Of a stretch of DNA of 64,000 nucleotides, positions 19,620-28,511 are shown piece by piece. The stretch's first letter is position 1. The number at the start of each line of letters is the position of its first letter. A program made the translations under genes and the position numbers. Below the pieces are notes generated by a model. The model searched no databases and had not been told where the DNA came from. It worked only from the letters and a program-made list of their open reading frames with translations. This DNA comes from Faucicola tetraodonis (GTDB lineage Bacteria > Pseudomonadota > Gammaproteobacteria > Pseudomonadales > Moraxellaceae): NCBI GenBank assembly GCA_032017425.1, contig DALZPW010000004.1; one strand, given 5' to 3'.

Positions 19620-19640
19620 TGCGACAACAGTATTGCAATC

Positions 19641-19675
19641 ATAGCCAATCATAGCCAATCATAGCCAATCATAGC
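19641..19675. repeat. Tandem 10-bp repeat between acyltransferase gene and cysE
   Basis: Three perfect copies of ATAGCCAATC (19641-19670) plus a partial fourth, preceded by a related half-copy. It begins 21 bp after the upstream stop codon. Not part of a stem-loop and not CRISPR-like, as there are no spacers. Confidence 0.9.
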
Positions 19676-19734
19676 GTAGCTTAATGAGTTCGTGATATCA
19701 TAATCACTTAAAATTTTTAAAATCGGTAGTCAGT

Positions 19735-20703
19735 ATGTTGTCCGTCATCCAAAATTTATCCAAAAAAACCCAGACCATCAAAGCAGAATTACAAGAGGAC
19801 ATCCAAGCGGTGTTTGACCGTGACCCTGCGGCACGTAACACCCTTGAAGTGCTGTTGACTTATCCTGGCGTCCATGCGCTATTGATTCACCGCGTCGCTC
19901 ACAGTATGTGGCAACACAATAACAAAGGCTTGGCACGGTTTGTATCCTTTGGCAATCGATTTTTGACCGGGATTGAGATTCATCCTGCAGCAAAAATTGG
20001 GCGTCGATTCTTTATTGACCATGGCATGGGCGTGGTCATTGGTGAAACCGCTGAAATCGGTGATGACGTTACCTTGTATCATGGCGTCACGCTTGGCGGG
20101 GTATCATTAAATGAAGGCAAACGCCATCCCACACTGGAAGATGGCGTGGTTGTCGGTGCAGGTGCCAAAGTATTAGGCGGATTTACCGTGGGTAAATATG
20201 CCAAAATCGGCTCCAATGCTGTCGTTGTCAAAGAAGTGCCTGCCGGTGCGACCATGGTAGGCAGTGCCGCGCGTTTGATTCATGATAAAGCCAAAGCAGA
20301 GCAAATGGGGCTTGATAGCTTGGCAAATAATGGGGTAACCCCAGCTGACGACTATATCGAAAAAACCGTCGTCGAAAAAACAACCGATGCTGAGCAGGTG
20401 AAAGCGGTTGAACAAACCTCTATCAATACCTCTGCTACCAATGAGGAAGATTGCAATAAAATTAAGCTAGAGCAAGCGGGTGTTTTTCATCAATATGGGA
20501 TTGACCCAAACACCCCAGACCCCGTGGCAATGACTTTTATCAAAATGCTCGAGCACATTCGCCAGTCTGAAGCGCGCCTTGATGAATTGCAAAGTGCGAT
20601 GTGCAAATTGGATCCAACTTTCTGCAAAAAACACTATACCAAACTTGATGTGCGTGATTTGGATGCCGTCGATCCGCAATTTTTTATGGAAGATGAACTA
20701 TAA
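19735..20703 (+). CDS. cysE: Serine O-acetyltransferase CysE
   Basis: A 322-residue enzyme that acetylates serine with acetyl-CoA in the first step of cysteine synthesis; CysK, encoded at 35274-36290, uses its product. An N-terminal helical domain (to about 75) is followed by a left-handed beta-helix of hexapeptide repeats (about 80-190) with the active-site DHGMGVVIGE and HGVTLGG motifs. Beyond about residue 200 the protein has a ~120-residue charged extension not found in the E. coli enzyme (273 residues). The ATG at 19735 has only a weak site (GGTAG) upstream. Confidence 0.93.
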   Translation: MLSVIQNLSKKTQTIKAELQEDIQAVFDRDPAARNTLEVLLTYPGVHALLIHRVAHSMWQHNNKGLARFVSFGNRFLTGIEIHPAAKIGRRFFIDHGMGVVIGETAEIGDDVTLYHGVTLGGVSLNEGKRHPTLEDGVVVGAGAKVLGGFTVGKYAKIGSNAVVVKEVPAGATMVGSAARLIHDKAKAEQMGLDSLANNGVTPADDYIEKTVVEKTTDAEQVKAVEQTSINTSATNEEDCNKIKLEQAGVFHQYGIDPNTPDPVAMTFIKMLEHIRQSEARLDELQSAMCKLDPTFCKKHYTKLDVRDLDAVDPQFFMEDEL

Positions 20704-20750
20704 AATAAATTCCACCCGATGATAAATATGAGAGGTTATTGGGTGACTGC

Positions 20751-20774
20751 TTAGGTGATTAGTTAGGTGATTAG
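20751..20774. repeat. Two perfect tandem 12-bp copies
   Basis: TTAGGTGATTAG occurs twice in a row in the short gap between the convergent cysE and ctpA genes, with a degenerate copy just before. It is one of many short intergenic duplications in this window. Confidence 0.8.
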
Positions 20775-20775
20775 C

Positions 20776-22275
20776 TTAAAAAGACTGGGGCGTTGGTGTA
20801 GGTTTAAGTAAAAATTGGTTGCTTCGTTTGGTGGTTTGCAAATCCGCTAATACCTGATCTTGCCAACTCGTTTCTGCACCCGTCAAAGTCACATCGGGTT
20901 TGACGCCTACGCCATCAATTTTCTCACCTTTACTTGAGTAATAATGAGCGACCGTTAGCTTTACTGCTTCGTTATCATTGATGGGTACAATGCTTTGGAT
21001 AGAGCCTTTACCATAGCTGGTTTCGCCATACACCTTGGCACGTTGGTTGTTTTGTAGCGCACTGGCTAATACTTCAGCCGCCGAAGCAGAATAACGATTT
21101 TGCAACACGACCAGCGGCAAGTCCGCAAATTGGGCTTTGCCGTGGGTGCGCATCACCTCTTGTATGCCTTGCCGATTTTTAATCTGCACCACTACTTTAT
21201 CATTCATAAATAAGCTTGCGATATCATTGGCAGCTGACAACACGCCACCTGGGTTATTGCGCAAATCGAGTACCAGCACGTTAAACGGCTGATTTAATTT
21301 GGTGAGTGCCATTAAAAATTGCTGCTGGGTATTGTTTTGAAACACAGGGATATGCACCACCGCAACACCATTAATGATGTTGGTACTCATAGCTTGTTGT
21401 TGTACCAAGGTTCTTTGCACCACCACCAGATGTTTACGACGGCCTTTATCCGAGACTAACAAGCGAGCCGTTGTCCCTGCAATGCCTGTCAGCAGCTGAT
21501 CGACGTCTTGCGAGGTTCGCGTGCTGTCCAGCTTATTATCATTGATTTGATGCAAATAATTGCCACGCTGAATACCCGCTTTTGCGGCAGGCGAGTTGGG
21601 CAGCACATCATCAAACACCCAGCTATCTACATCAGCATGAAAACTCACACTCACACCAATACTACCAATATCGCCTTCGGTAAATAACCTTAAGTTTTCA
21701 AACGCGTTCGCATCCAGATATTCAGAATAAGGATCGAGCGCCGCTAAAGTGCCTGCCATCGCATTGGCAAACAGGGATTCATCATCGACATTGGTCACGT
21801 AGTTTTGACGGATGATATCAATCATTTTGACAAATTTTTCGACTGTAACGGGTGATACTGCCCCCAACGCCACTTGCTGGATTTGCTCAGAGGCTGGCGC
21901 GATGGGCTGAGTGGCGGGATTAGTCACCATAGGCGTGGTTGACGTAATATCCACCTCTCCGCCATCGTCAGCGCCGTCATCCGTTAAATTGTCGTCATCA
22001 GCGCCATCAGGTATACCATCAGGTGCATTCACCACACTAACAGGTACGGCAGCAGGATTGGCACCTGCAATCGCCTGAGTGATTGCAGGTTTTAATGCCG
22101 TTTTATTGGTTTTTGCCGCAACTGAGGCAGCAGAATTAACAGGTGGTTTGACAGGCGCACTGACAGTCGGTCGGTTAGCAGCATAACCCAATGAACCTAT
22201 CCCCCATAATGCCAGCGCTACAATATGTCTATTGAAAGTAGGGTTAGATAGTGGTTTGAGACGCTGCATTACCAT
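20776..22275 (-). CDS. ctpA: Carboxy-terminal processing peptidase (S41 family, CtpA-like)
   Basis: A 499-residue periplasmic serine protease. A signal peptide-like stretch (about residues 17-33) is followed by a Pro/Ala/Asp-rich linker (to about 135), a PDZ domain (about 195-285) and the tail-specific protease core. The Ser-Lys dyad is visible: Ser398 in YSASAAE and Lys423 in YGKGSIQ, spaced 25 residues apart as in the family. Members trim lipoproteins and control peptidoglycan hydrolases. It starts 23 bp after gpmI on the same strand, so the two form an operon. The envC-type gene often found between them is missing. Confidence 0.92.
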   Translation of the reverse strand: MVMQRLKPLSNPTFNRHIVALALWGIGSLGYAANRPTVSAPVKPPVNSAASVAAKTNKTALKPAITQAIAGANPAAVPVSVVNAPDGIPDGADDDNLTDDGADDGGEVDITSTTPMVTNPATQPIAPASEQIQQVALGAVSPVTVEKFVKMIDIIRQNYVTNVDDESLFANAMAGTLAALDPYSEYLDANAFENLRLFTEGDIGSIGVSVSFHADVDSWVFDDVLPNSPAAKAGIQRGNYLHQINDNKLDSTRTSQDVDQLLTGIAGTTARLLVSDKGRRKHLVVVQRTLVQQQAMSTNIINGVAVVHIPVFQNNTQQQFLMALTKLNQPFNVLVLDLRNNPGGVLSAANDIASLFMNDKVVVQIKNRQGIQEVMRTHGKAQFADLPLVVLQNRYSASAAEVLASALQNNQRAKVYGETSYGKGSIQSIVPINDNEAVKLTVAHYYSSKGEKIDGVGVKPDVTLTGAETSWQDQVLADLQTTKRSNQFLLKPTPTPQSF

Positions 22276-22298
22276 AGGATAGTTGCACCCATTAACTG

Positions 22299-23921
22299 TT
22301 AGTTTGCTACGATTAAGCTTTCACCTGTCATTTCGGCAGGTTTAGCAAGGTGCATTAAGTCCAATAATGTTGGCGCGACATCCGATAGCTTACCACCCGT
22401 GCGAATATGCACGGTGTCAGGCGCTTGCTCATTGACATAAATAAATGGCACTAGCTCTGTGGTGTGCTGGGTGTGCACCTGTCCGCTATCATAATCCTGC
22501 ATTTGCTCAACATTGCCATGGTCAGCAGTAATCAGTAAATGCCCATGATTGGCAATCACACAATCAGCAATGGTCTTCACACAGTTATCCAACGTTTCGA
22601 CGGCTTTGACAGCGGCATCGAACACACCTGTGTGCCCTACCATATCGCCATTGGCATAATTCACAATCAGTACATCATACGCACCGGAATTAATAGCATG
22701 GGTCAATTTTTCAGTGACTTCTGGCGCACTCATTTCAGGTTGTAAATCATAAGTAGCAACCGAAGGCGAGTTGACCAAAATCCGCTGCTCCCCTTCAAAT
22801 TCTGCTTCGCGCCCCCCACTAAAAAAGAAGGTCACGTGAGCGTATTTCTCGGTTTCCGCAATGCGCAATTGGGTTTTGCCTTGCGCTTGCAAATACTCGC
22901 CCAATGTATTGGTTAGCGATGTCGGTTCAAAGGCAATACTGGTCACGCCATTATTTTGTAATTCATCGGAATATTTGGTCAGCATCACAAATTTTGACAG
23001 CATTGGCAGTTTTTCACGCGTAAAGCCATCAAAATCAGCTGAAACCAGTGCTTGGCTAATTTCGCGGGCGCGGTCGGCACGAAAATTCATAAAAATCACA
23101 CTGTCATTGTCTTGTATGGTACCAAAGTCAGCGTTTTGGTTAGCATAACGCACCCAAGTCGGCTTAACGAACTCGTCACTTTCACCTGCGCCATACGCTG
23201 CGCTAATCGCTTCAGCACCTGATTGTACTACCCGTTCTGCTTTGGCTTGGGTCAGCAAATCATACGCTTGCTGTACCCGATCCCAGCGTTTATCCCGATC
23301 CATCGCAAAGTAGCGACCAATAAGACTCACCAAATAAGCCGTGCCCTCATATCGCTGATTAAGCGTGGTAAGCGCTTGTTCTAATTGTGCCACATAATTG
23401 TCCGCACTTTTAGGTGGCGTATCACGACCGTCCAAAAATGTATGGATAAAGACCTGCTTTGCACCCTGCTGCAATGCCAGCTCCACCATTGCGACAATAT
23501 GATCTTGATGCGAATGCACTCCCCCATCAGATAACAATCCCATGATATGCACATTGGCTTGTCGGTCATTGGCAAGCTTCACTGCTTCGGTTAATGCAGG
23601 GTTGCTAAAAAATTGCTGTTCGCGGATTTCTTTGTGAATACGGGTAGAGTCTTGGTACAAAATACGACCTGCACCCAAATTCATATGCCCGACTTCAGAG
23701 TTACCAAATTGCCCTGCGGGTAAACCCACGTCTTCACCTGATCCTGAAATCAACCCATGGGGATAATGCTGATACAAATAATCAAGGTTTGGGGTGTGCG
23801 CCGCGGCAATCGCATTATCACGCTGATCTTCGCGATGTCCAAAACCATCTAAAATCATCAACACATGGGGGATTTTTTTAACCGTCGATTGATGGGTAAC
23901 CGAGTTAGACGCTTGATTCAT
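22299..23921 (-). CDS. gpmI: 2,3-bisphosphoglycerate-independent phosphoglycerate mutase
   Basis: A 540-residue, manganese-dependent glycolytic and gluconeogenic enzyme that interconverts 3- and 2-phosphoglycerate through a phosphoserine. Seen are the metal-binding MILDGFGHR (Asp25), the nucleophile Ser75 in GNSEVGHMN, the GRDTPP motif, and the C-terminal metal site TADHGNVEQM. Length is slightly above the usual ~515 because of a ~15-residue N-terminal extension. The ATG at 23921 follows GAGG by six bases. It is the first gene of the gpmI-ctpA operon. Confidence 0.97.
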   Translation of the reverse strand: MNQASNSVTHQSTVKKIPHVLMILDGFGHREDQRDNAIAAAHTPNLDYLYQHYPHGLISGSGEDVGLPAGQFGNSEVGHMNLGAGRILYQDSTRIHKEIREQQFFSNPALTEAVKLANDRQANVHIMGLLSDGGVHSHQDHIVAMVELALQQGAKQVFIHTFLDGRDTPPKSADNYVAQLEQALTTLNQRYEGTAYLVSLIGRYFAMDRDKRWDRVQQAYDLLTQAKAERVVQSGAEAISAAYGAGESDEFVKPTWVRYANQNADFGTIQDNDSVIFMNFRADRAREISQALVSADFDGFTREKLPMLSKFVMLTKYSDELQNNGVTSIAFEPTSLTNTLGEYLQAQGKTQLRIAETEKYAHVTFFFSGGREAEFEGEQRILVNSPSVATYDLQPEMSAPEVTEKLTHAINSGAYDVLIVNYANGDMVGHTGVFDAAVKAVETLDNCVKTIADCVIANHGHLLITADHGNVEQMQDYDSGQVHTQHTTELVPFIYVNEQAPDTVHIRTGGKLSDVAPTLLDLMHLAKPAEMTGESLIVAN

Positions 23922-24031
23922 TGTTGCCTCTAGAAAAGCTAAAATAAGGAAAATACAAAACTAGTATTAAAAAAATTTTGAAAATTATAGCATAGCTCGC
24001 TCCATCTCTTTAACCCTGATTTTGCGTGATT

Positions 24032-24086
24032 CTGTTAACTGCAAAGCCTGTTAACTGCTAAGCCTGTTAACTGTTAACTGCTAAGC
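24032..24086. repeat. Tandem 16-bp repeat upstream of the 6S RNA gene
   Basis: Two 16-bp copies (24032-24047 and 24048-24063) differing at one base are followed by a third copy with an internal 7-bp duplication. The core is CTGTTAACTGCTAAGC. This lies in the 300-bp gap between gpmI and 6S RNA, which otherwise shows no gene. Confidence 0.85.
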
Positions 24087-24193
24087 AATATGATGAGAAC
24101 AAAGAACCTTGTGATGTGTGTTGACGATTTGAATGGTATTTTGACTGTCAAGTTTGATTAATTTAATCAATCATTGAATTAACGAGCGAGCTT

Positions 24194-24222
24194 TTGCATC
24201 ATCCTAGGTAATCTGCTACAAT
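24194..24222 (+). promoter_or_regulatory. Candidate 6S RNA promoter
   Basis: TACAAT (-10, 5 of 6) at 24217-24222 and a weak TTGCAT -35 at 24194-24199, with a 17-bp spacer. Transcription would start at about A24229, exactly at the base of the predicted closing stem of 6S RNA. Confidence 0.55.
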
Positions 24223-24228
24223 ACATGC

Positions 24229-24420
24229 ATCTGGGGTATTCGCCAGTTTATGGTTTTACCTGAGCTGATAATTTATATAAGGGTATGCGTTCTTTTCACT
24301 TGTTGTGCAAGCCTGCATCCAGCTACGCTGCGATGATTCAGGAAGCCTTAAGAGTGGTTGCCATACCCACCCTGAACGTTACAGTTCATGGGTTCACATA
24401 GACAGCGGTACTCTGGACCA
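24229..24420 (+). ncRNA. ssrS: 6S RNA (ssrS)
   Basis: A roughly 190-nt non-coding gene. The ends close into a long stem: 24230-24240 (TCTGGGGTATT) pairs with 24407-24417 (GGTACTCTGGA) over 11 positions. Hallmarks of gamma-proteobacterial 6S RNA appear in order: TTCGCCAG, CCTGAGCTGATA, GAAGCCTTAAGA, CACCCTGAAC and GGGTTCA. 6S RNA mimics an open promoter and sequesters sigma-70 RNA polymerase in stationary phase. A perfect terminator follows. The short open frame starting at 24305 is inside this RNA and is not a gene. Confidence 0.92.
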
Positions 24421-24430
24421 AAATTTAATA

Positions 24431-24470
24431 AAAAAACCATCTAACCCAATTCGGCTAGATGGTTTTTTTT
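24431..24470. terminator. Bidirectional intrinsic terminator
   Basis: A 13-bp perfect stem (24431-24443 with 24456-24468) whose outer pairs are the A and T runs. It can end 6S RNA on the plus strand and the convergent permease gene on the minus strand. Confidence 0.92.
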
Positions 24471-24483
24471 GCTCAGCCATTGA

Positions 24484-25782
24484 TTAACTCAAAAAAATCA
24501 ATTTTGCCAATAAAATCACCGTTAACACCCAAACCGCAGGGCTAACTTCTTTATAACGTCCACTCACCAATTTGGCAATGGTATAGGTAATAAAACCTAA
24601 CGCAATCCCATCCGCAATTGAGAAGGTAAGCGGCGTCAATAGCAGCACTACCGCGACAGGTGATGCTTCGGTCAAGTCATCCCAATCAATCTCACGCAGC
24701 GTAAATAACATCAATACCGCGACATAAAAAATCGCCCCTGCCGTCGCATACGCAGGAATCATCCCAGCCAATGGCGCAAAAAATAACGCCAATAAAAATA
24801 ACACACCCACCACAATCGCGGTCAAACCGGTGCGTCCACCCGCTGCCACCCCAGCTGTGCTTTCTACATAACTCGTTACCGATGAAGTACCTAGCACTGA
24901 CCCTGCCACAGCCGCCGTTGAGTCAGCAAACAAGGCTTTACCTAGATTCGGGATTTGACCGTCGGTAGACATTAACCCAGCTTTTTTGGTCACGCCAATT
25001 AATGTGCCTGATGTATCAAATAACACCACAAATAAAAAGGCAAAAATCACGCTAACCATACTCACATCAAGCGCGCCTGCAATATCTAACTGCATAAAGG
25101 TCGGTGCAATCGAGGGCGGCATTGATACAATCCCTGAGTAATGGGTTTCCCCTGCCAACAAGCTAATCACCGTCACAATTAAAATTGACAACATCACTGC
25201 CGCAGGGACTTTACGCTGCACAAATACGACAATCAGAAAAAAACTTAAAATCGCCATCGCAGGCCCAAAATCGGTGAGTTTGCCCATCGTCACAAACGTG
25301 GCGGGACTCGCCACAATGATGCCCGAGCTTTTAAGCGCAATAAACGCTAAAAACGCCCCAATACCTGCCACGATACCTTGTTTAAGGGTATAGGGAATAG
25401 CGTTGATAATCCATTCACGCAGTTTAAAGGCACTAATTAGCACAAAGAGCAAGCCTGAAATAAATACTGCCCCCAACGCCACTTGCCAACTTTTACCCAT
25501 TCCCAAGACGACGGTAAAGGTAAAAAACGCATTCAAACCCATGCCAGGTGCCAATGCCACGGGCAAACGCGCAATCAATCCCATCAAAAAACAGCCCAGC
25601 GCTGAGGCTAGACACGTCGCCACAAATACCGCCCCTTTATCCATCCCAGCTTTTGCCAACATGTCGGGATTGACAAAGATAATATAAGCCATGGTCAAAA
25701 AGGTTGTCAGACCTGCCAGAATTTCAGTTTTTATCGTTGTATTGCGGCCATCTATGCCAAAATAGCGCTCGATTACATTCAT
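24484..25782 (-). CDS. Purine permease, NCS2 AzgA-like (adenine/guanine/hypoxanthine)
   Basis: A 432-residue membrane transporter with about 13 hydrophobic segments. The motifs AGLTTFLTMAYIIFVNP near the start, APGMGLNAFF around residue 75, and SSVTSYVESTAGVAAGGRTG in the second half are characteristic of the AzgA/GhxP/AdeP branch of nucleobase:proton symporters. The exact base taken up cannot be decided. The ATG at 25782 has no clear ribosome-binding site. Upstream, 25783-26011 holds no gene but has two short tandem duplications. Confidence 0.9.
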   Translation of the reverse strand: MNVIERYFGIDGRNTTIKTEILAGLTTFLTMAYIIFVNPDMLAKAGMDKGAVFVATCLASALGCFLMGLIARLPVALAPGMGLNAFFTFTVVLGMGKSWQVALGAVFISGLLFVLISAFKLREWIINAIPYTLKQGIVAGIGAFLAFIALKSSGIIVASPATFVTMGKLTDFGPAMAILSFFLIVVFVQRKVPAAVMLSILIVTVISLLAGETHYSGIVSMPPSIAPTFMQLDIAGALDVSMVSVIFAFLFVVLFDTSGTLIGVTKKAGLMSTDGQIPNLGKALFADSTAAVAGSVLGTSSVTSYVESTAGVAAGGRTGLTAIVVGVLFLLALFFAPLAGMIPAYATAGAIFYVAVLMLFTLREIDWDDLTEASPVAVVLLLTPLTFSIADGIALGFITYTIAKLVSGRYKEVSPAVWVLTVILLAKLIFLS

Positions 25783-26011
25783 CTATATTCACCCAATTTA
25801 TTCATCCAATTTATGCGTCTAGGTTACATCTAGGTTGCATCTGTATCCGTTGTGTTGACAACGCTTTTGTGCCCGTTTTCTGCCCCATCGTCATTCAACA
25901 GCGCCCAAGCAAACCCCCTATTTTACCCTAGAATACGTCAGCAACAAATAACTGATTAAAATAAAGACAAAATAACTGAGAGTTTTAAAGCCAATTTATT
26001 GCGCTGCTGCG

Positions 26012-27262
26012 TTATTGGGCAAAGGGTAAAAATTGGCGGTTGTAAGTGATGAGTTGCGGCGGCGTATTATTTTGCGTGCCATTTTGCGTATTGACTGGTG
26101 CTGGCATGGGCGTCGCTGACACACTAGAAGCAGCTGCTGGGTCATTGTGAGTTTCAGGTAAAATCTTAGCGATTTGGCTATGCAAAAAAAGCTGCTTGTC
26201 GTCACTTTTGACGCTGACAACGACGCGAAAACTTTGACTTTGGGTGGATAACAGCTTGGCGATGCGTGCTTTGTTACGCTCGTCAATCTGGGCAAAACTT
26301 GGCACTGCCCACAGTTGACTCAAGTTTTGCACCGGTAGATTATTTTCTCGGGCATTCGCCCAATTGATGATTGCCATATCGTCGATTTGGTGGGTAGCCG
26401 CCACATTTGAAGCTGCGCTAGTGTCTTGCCCAGATTGTGGGGAGCCATCGCTGTCCGAATGGTTTGAGCCTTGCGGCTGGTTGCCATTGGCTTCGGTAGG
26501 TGAATTCACCAGTATGCTTAATAGTTCGGGCTTCACTGTGTTGATATTCATGGGCAGATAATATGGCACTGCGGTCAGATACGGGGCTAATTTTTGCAAT
26601 CCTTCGCTATCCATACCGCGCACCTGTTGCAATTCATTGATTGAGATAAACGGCTGGTTGGCAATACCCATCGCCATTTTTTTGCCCGTACTTTGATAAT
26701 AGGCTGCTTCTGCACCGCCCTCAGCACGGGTGTCACTGTCTGGGTCTTGCCAATCGAGCACCGCCATCGCAATATTGGGCGATAAGCCATTGGCTTGTAA
26801 CAGCGCTTGAAAAAAAGCCAGTGCCGTATCATCCACTTTGCCATCATGATACAGGTTGTTAATATTAAAACGGCTGGCGTCATCGTCGATTTTAATACTG
26901 ACTTTGGCTTGATTCATGGTTTGCTCTGCCAGCGGTTTTGCCCAAGCCTCTGTTAAACTATCGACTTGGTTGACTTGGCTGTCTTGCGCAATCAAATTGG
27001 TCGCCATAGCTTCCCCTGCCAAAGCATATTCTTTAAGCTGCCCTTGACCTTTGGTCAGCTCAAATTCTCGAATCATTACTTTTTGATTGGCAAGCATACT
27101 GCCTGCCACGATGGTAATCGCCACCACCAACAACAAAATAGTCAGTAGCGCCATCCCTTGTTGCCCATGTCGATATGGCGGGTTTGCTATGGCAACATTT
27201 GCAAAAATTTTAGACGGAGTGCGGTTTATTGGCATGGTGTATTTGGTAGAATTTGATTGCAT
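26012..27262 (-). CDS. gspK: Type II secretion minor pseudopilin GspK
   Basis: A 416-residue pseudopilin, last gene of the H-I-J-K set. A 36-residue basic leader ends at the prepilin peptidase site QQG|MALLTI, followed by the hydrophobic N-helix. The large globular domain has the family's PDWQD-type region (VLDWQDPDSD). GspK lacks the Glu at position 5 of the mature protein, as is usual, and caps the pseudopilus tip with GspI and GspJ. The ATG at 27262 overlaps the gspJ stop codon as TAATG, which fixes the start by coupling. The C-terminal part (about 265-310 and the end) is Ser/Gln/Asn-rich. Confidence 0.93.
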   Translation of the reverse strand: MQSNSTKYTMPINRTPSKIFANVAIANPPYRHGQQGMALLTILLLVVAITIVAGSMLANQKVMIREFELTKGQGQLKEYALAGEAMATNLIAQDSQVNQVDSLTEAWAKPLAEQTMNQAKVSIKIDDDASRFNINNLYHDGKVDDTALAFFQALLQANGLSPNIAMAVLDWQDPDSDTRAEGGAEAAYYQSTGKKMAMGIANQPFISINELQQVRGMDSEGLQKLAPYLTAVPYYLPMNINTVKPELLSILVNSPTEANGNQPQGSNHSDSDGSPQSGQDTSAASNVAATHQIDDMAIINWANARENNLPVQNLSQLWAVPSFAQIDERNKARIAKLLSTQSQSFRVVVSVKSDDKQLFLHSQIAKILPETHNDPAAASSVSATPMPAPVNTQNGTQNNTPPQLITYNRQFLPFAQ

Positions 27263-28074
27263 TATGGGTTCGGTGCGTTTGGCGGTGTGTTGGGTAATGC
27301 AAATCGCCAAGTAATCGGCTCGCCTTGGTAACTAAAATTAAGCTCGATGCCGCGTGGTAACTGCTGATAAGGCATTAAATCTATACTGTTTTGCAAATTG
27401 CCATTTTGATCTGTTGCGTTATCAGTGGGGTTGGGAGTTGGGTTAGTTGTAGCATTGGCCGTTTGATTGGTGTTTTTTTGCGCTTGTATTTGCTGAACTT
27501 TTTGCAGCGTGGCTTCATCTGGAAACACACTCACCGCATCAGGCGTCAATGCTCGCCAACTGGCATCCTTGATACCTGTCAATAATACACTGGTTGCAGG
27601 GGTTTCGTTGTTGTTGTCTAACTGGTAAAAACGCTGTTTAGTCAGTGTTTCCCCTGCGACTGAATATTGTATTTTTGCTAGCATAGGTGACGACTGATAA
27701 CGCGGATCGGGCGCGGCAAAACGGATAAAACTTATTTGTGACGCATTTAATACAAAGGTTGGCGTCATAGCGGCACTATTGACCGATGCCGTATTATTGG
27801 CAGTCGCGGATAGGATTGGCACTGCCACATAATTGCTGGTTTGCGCCAAATCTTGCGACAGCTGTAAATAAGCATAATCAAGCTGTGATAATGATTTTTG
27901 ATGTTGGTAGCCACGCTCGCGACTTTTGGTCAGACTATCCATAATCTGCCATCCCGCCAATGCCAGCATCGCAAAAATCACCAACGCAATCATCAGTTCG
28001 ATTAAGGTAAAGCCTTGCTGGGATGTTTTATGCTTTGCGGTTGTATCCGAGGAATGAAGAGAAAAAGGTCTCAC
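27262..28074 (-). CDS. gspJ: Type II secretion minor pseudopilin GspJ
   Basis: A 270-residue protein with a short leader, a type IV prepilin-like cleavage site QQG|FTLIELM with Glu at mature position 5, and the N-terminal hydrophobic helix. The C-terminal domain follows, with a Asn/Thr-rich insert around residues 200-235. It forms the pseudopilus tip complex with GspI and GspK. Its ATG overlaps the gspI stop by four bases. Confidence 0.93.
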   Translation of the reverse strand: MRPFSLHSSDTTAKHKTSQQGFTLIELMIALVIFAMLALAGWQIMDSLTKSRERGYQHQKSLSQLDYAYLQLSQDLAQTSNYVAVPILSATANNTASVNSAAMTPTFVLNASQISFIRFAAPDPRYQSSPMLAKIQYSVAGETLTKQRFYQLDNNNETPATSVLLTGIKDASWRALTPDAVSVFPDEATLQKVQQIQAQKNTNQTANATTNPTPNPTDNATDQNGNLQNSIDLMPYQQLPRGIELNFSYQGEPITWRFALPNTPPNAPNP

Positions 28075-28511
28075 GGCGTTGTCCCCATATCCTTTACTAG
28101 CACCGCATCGATATCCACCACGTCTTTTTTTGGTGTGCCATCAACAATAGGCGCGACGCGAATATGAATGGGTTGGACAAAGCCTTGGCTGGTTTGTATG
28201 GTTTGCGGTGAGATGACCACTTGCCATTGACGACCTTGCGAGGTGATTTGCCGAGTATCAGACGCCGCAAGCCAAGTTTTTTGTACTCGTAATTCTGCCA
28301 GCGTGTTTTGCGCCACATAATAGCCAAAGGTTCGTGTTTTCATGTTATCCACGGATTGTACATAGCTGCGACTGGCTTGGCTTGCCGATATCGCAACCAC
28401 CGCCAAAATCGCTAACGCCACCATGACTTCAAGCAGCGTAAATCCTTGCTGATACTGTCTGATAGCCAATCTATTTAAGGTAGCCAGTCTATTTGAGGTG
28501 GCAATAGTCAT
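28071..28511 (-). CDS. gspI: Type II secretion minor pseudopilin GspI
   Basis: A 146-residue pseudopilin with the cleavage and methylation site QQG|FTLLEVMVALAILAV and the compact GspI domain (NTLAELRVQ stretch). Slightly longer than the ~125-residue family norm because of an N-terminal leader of about 20 residues. The leader itself contains a tandem-duplicated stretch. It overlaps gspH upstream and gspJ downstream by four bases each. Confidence 0.93.
   Translation of the reverse strand: MTIATSNRLATLNRLAIRQYQQGFTLLEVMVALAILAVVAISASQASRSYVQSVDNMKTRTFGYYVAQNTLAELRVQKTWLAASDTRQITSQGRQWQVVISPQTIQTSQGFVQPIHIRVAPIVDGTPKKDVVDIDAVLVKDMGTTP

Noticed and set aside
19641..19675. Possible CRISPR-like array
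   Set aside because: The 10-bp units are contiguous with no unique spacers, and no cas genes are present.
24305..24487. A 60-codon open frame on the plus strand
   Set aside because: It lies inside the 6S RNA and its terminator, has no ribosome-binding site and encodes no recognisable protein.
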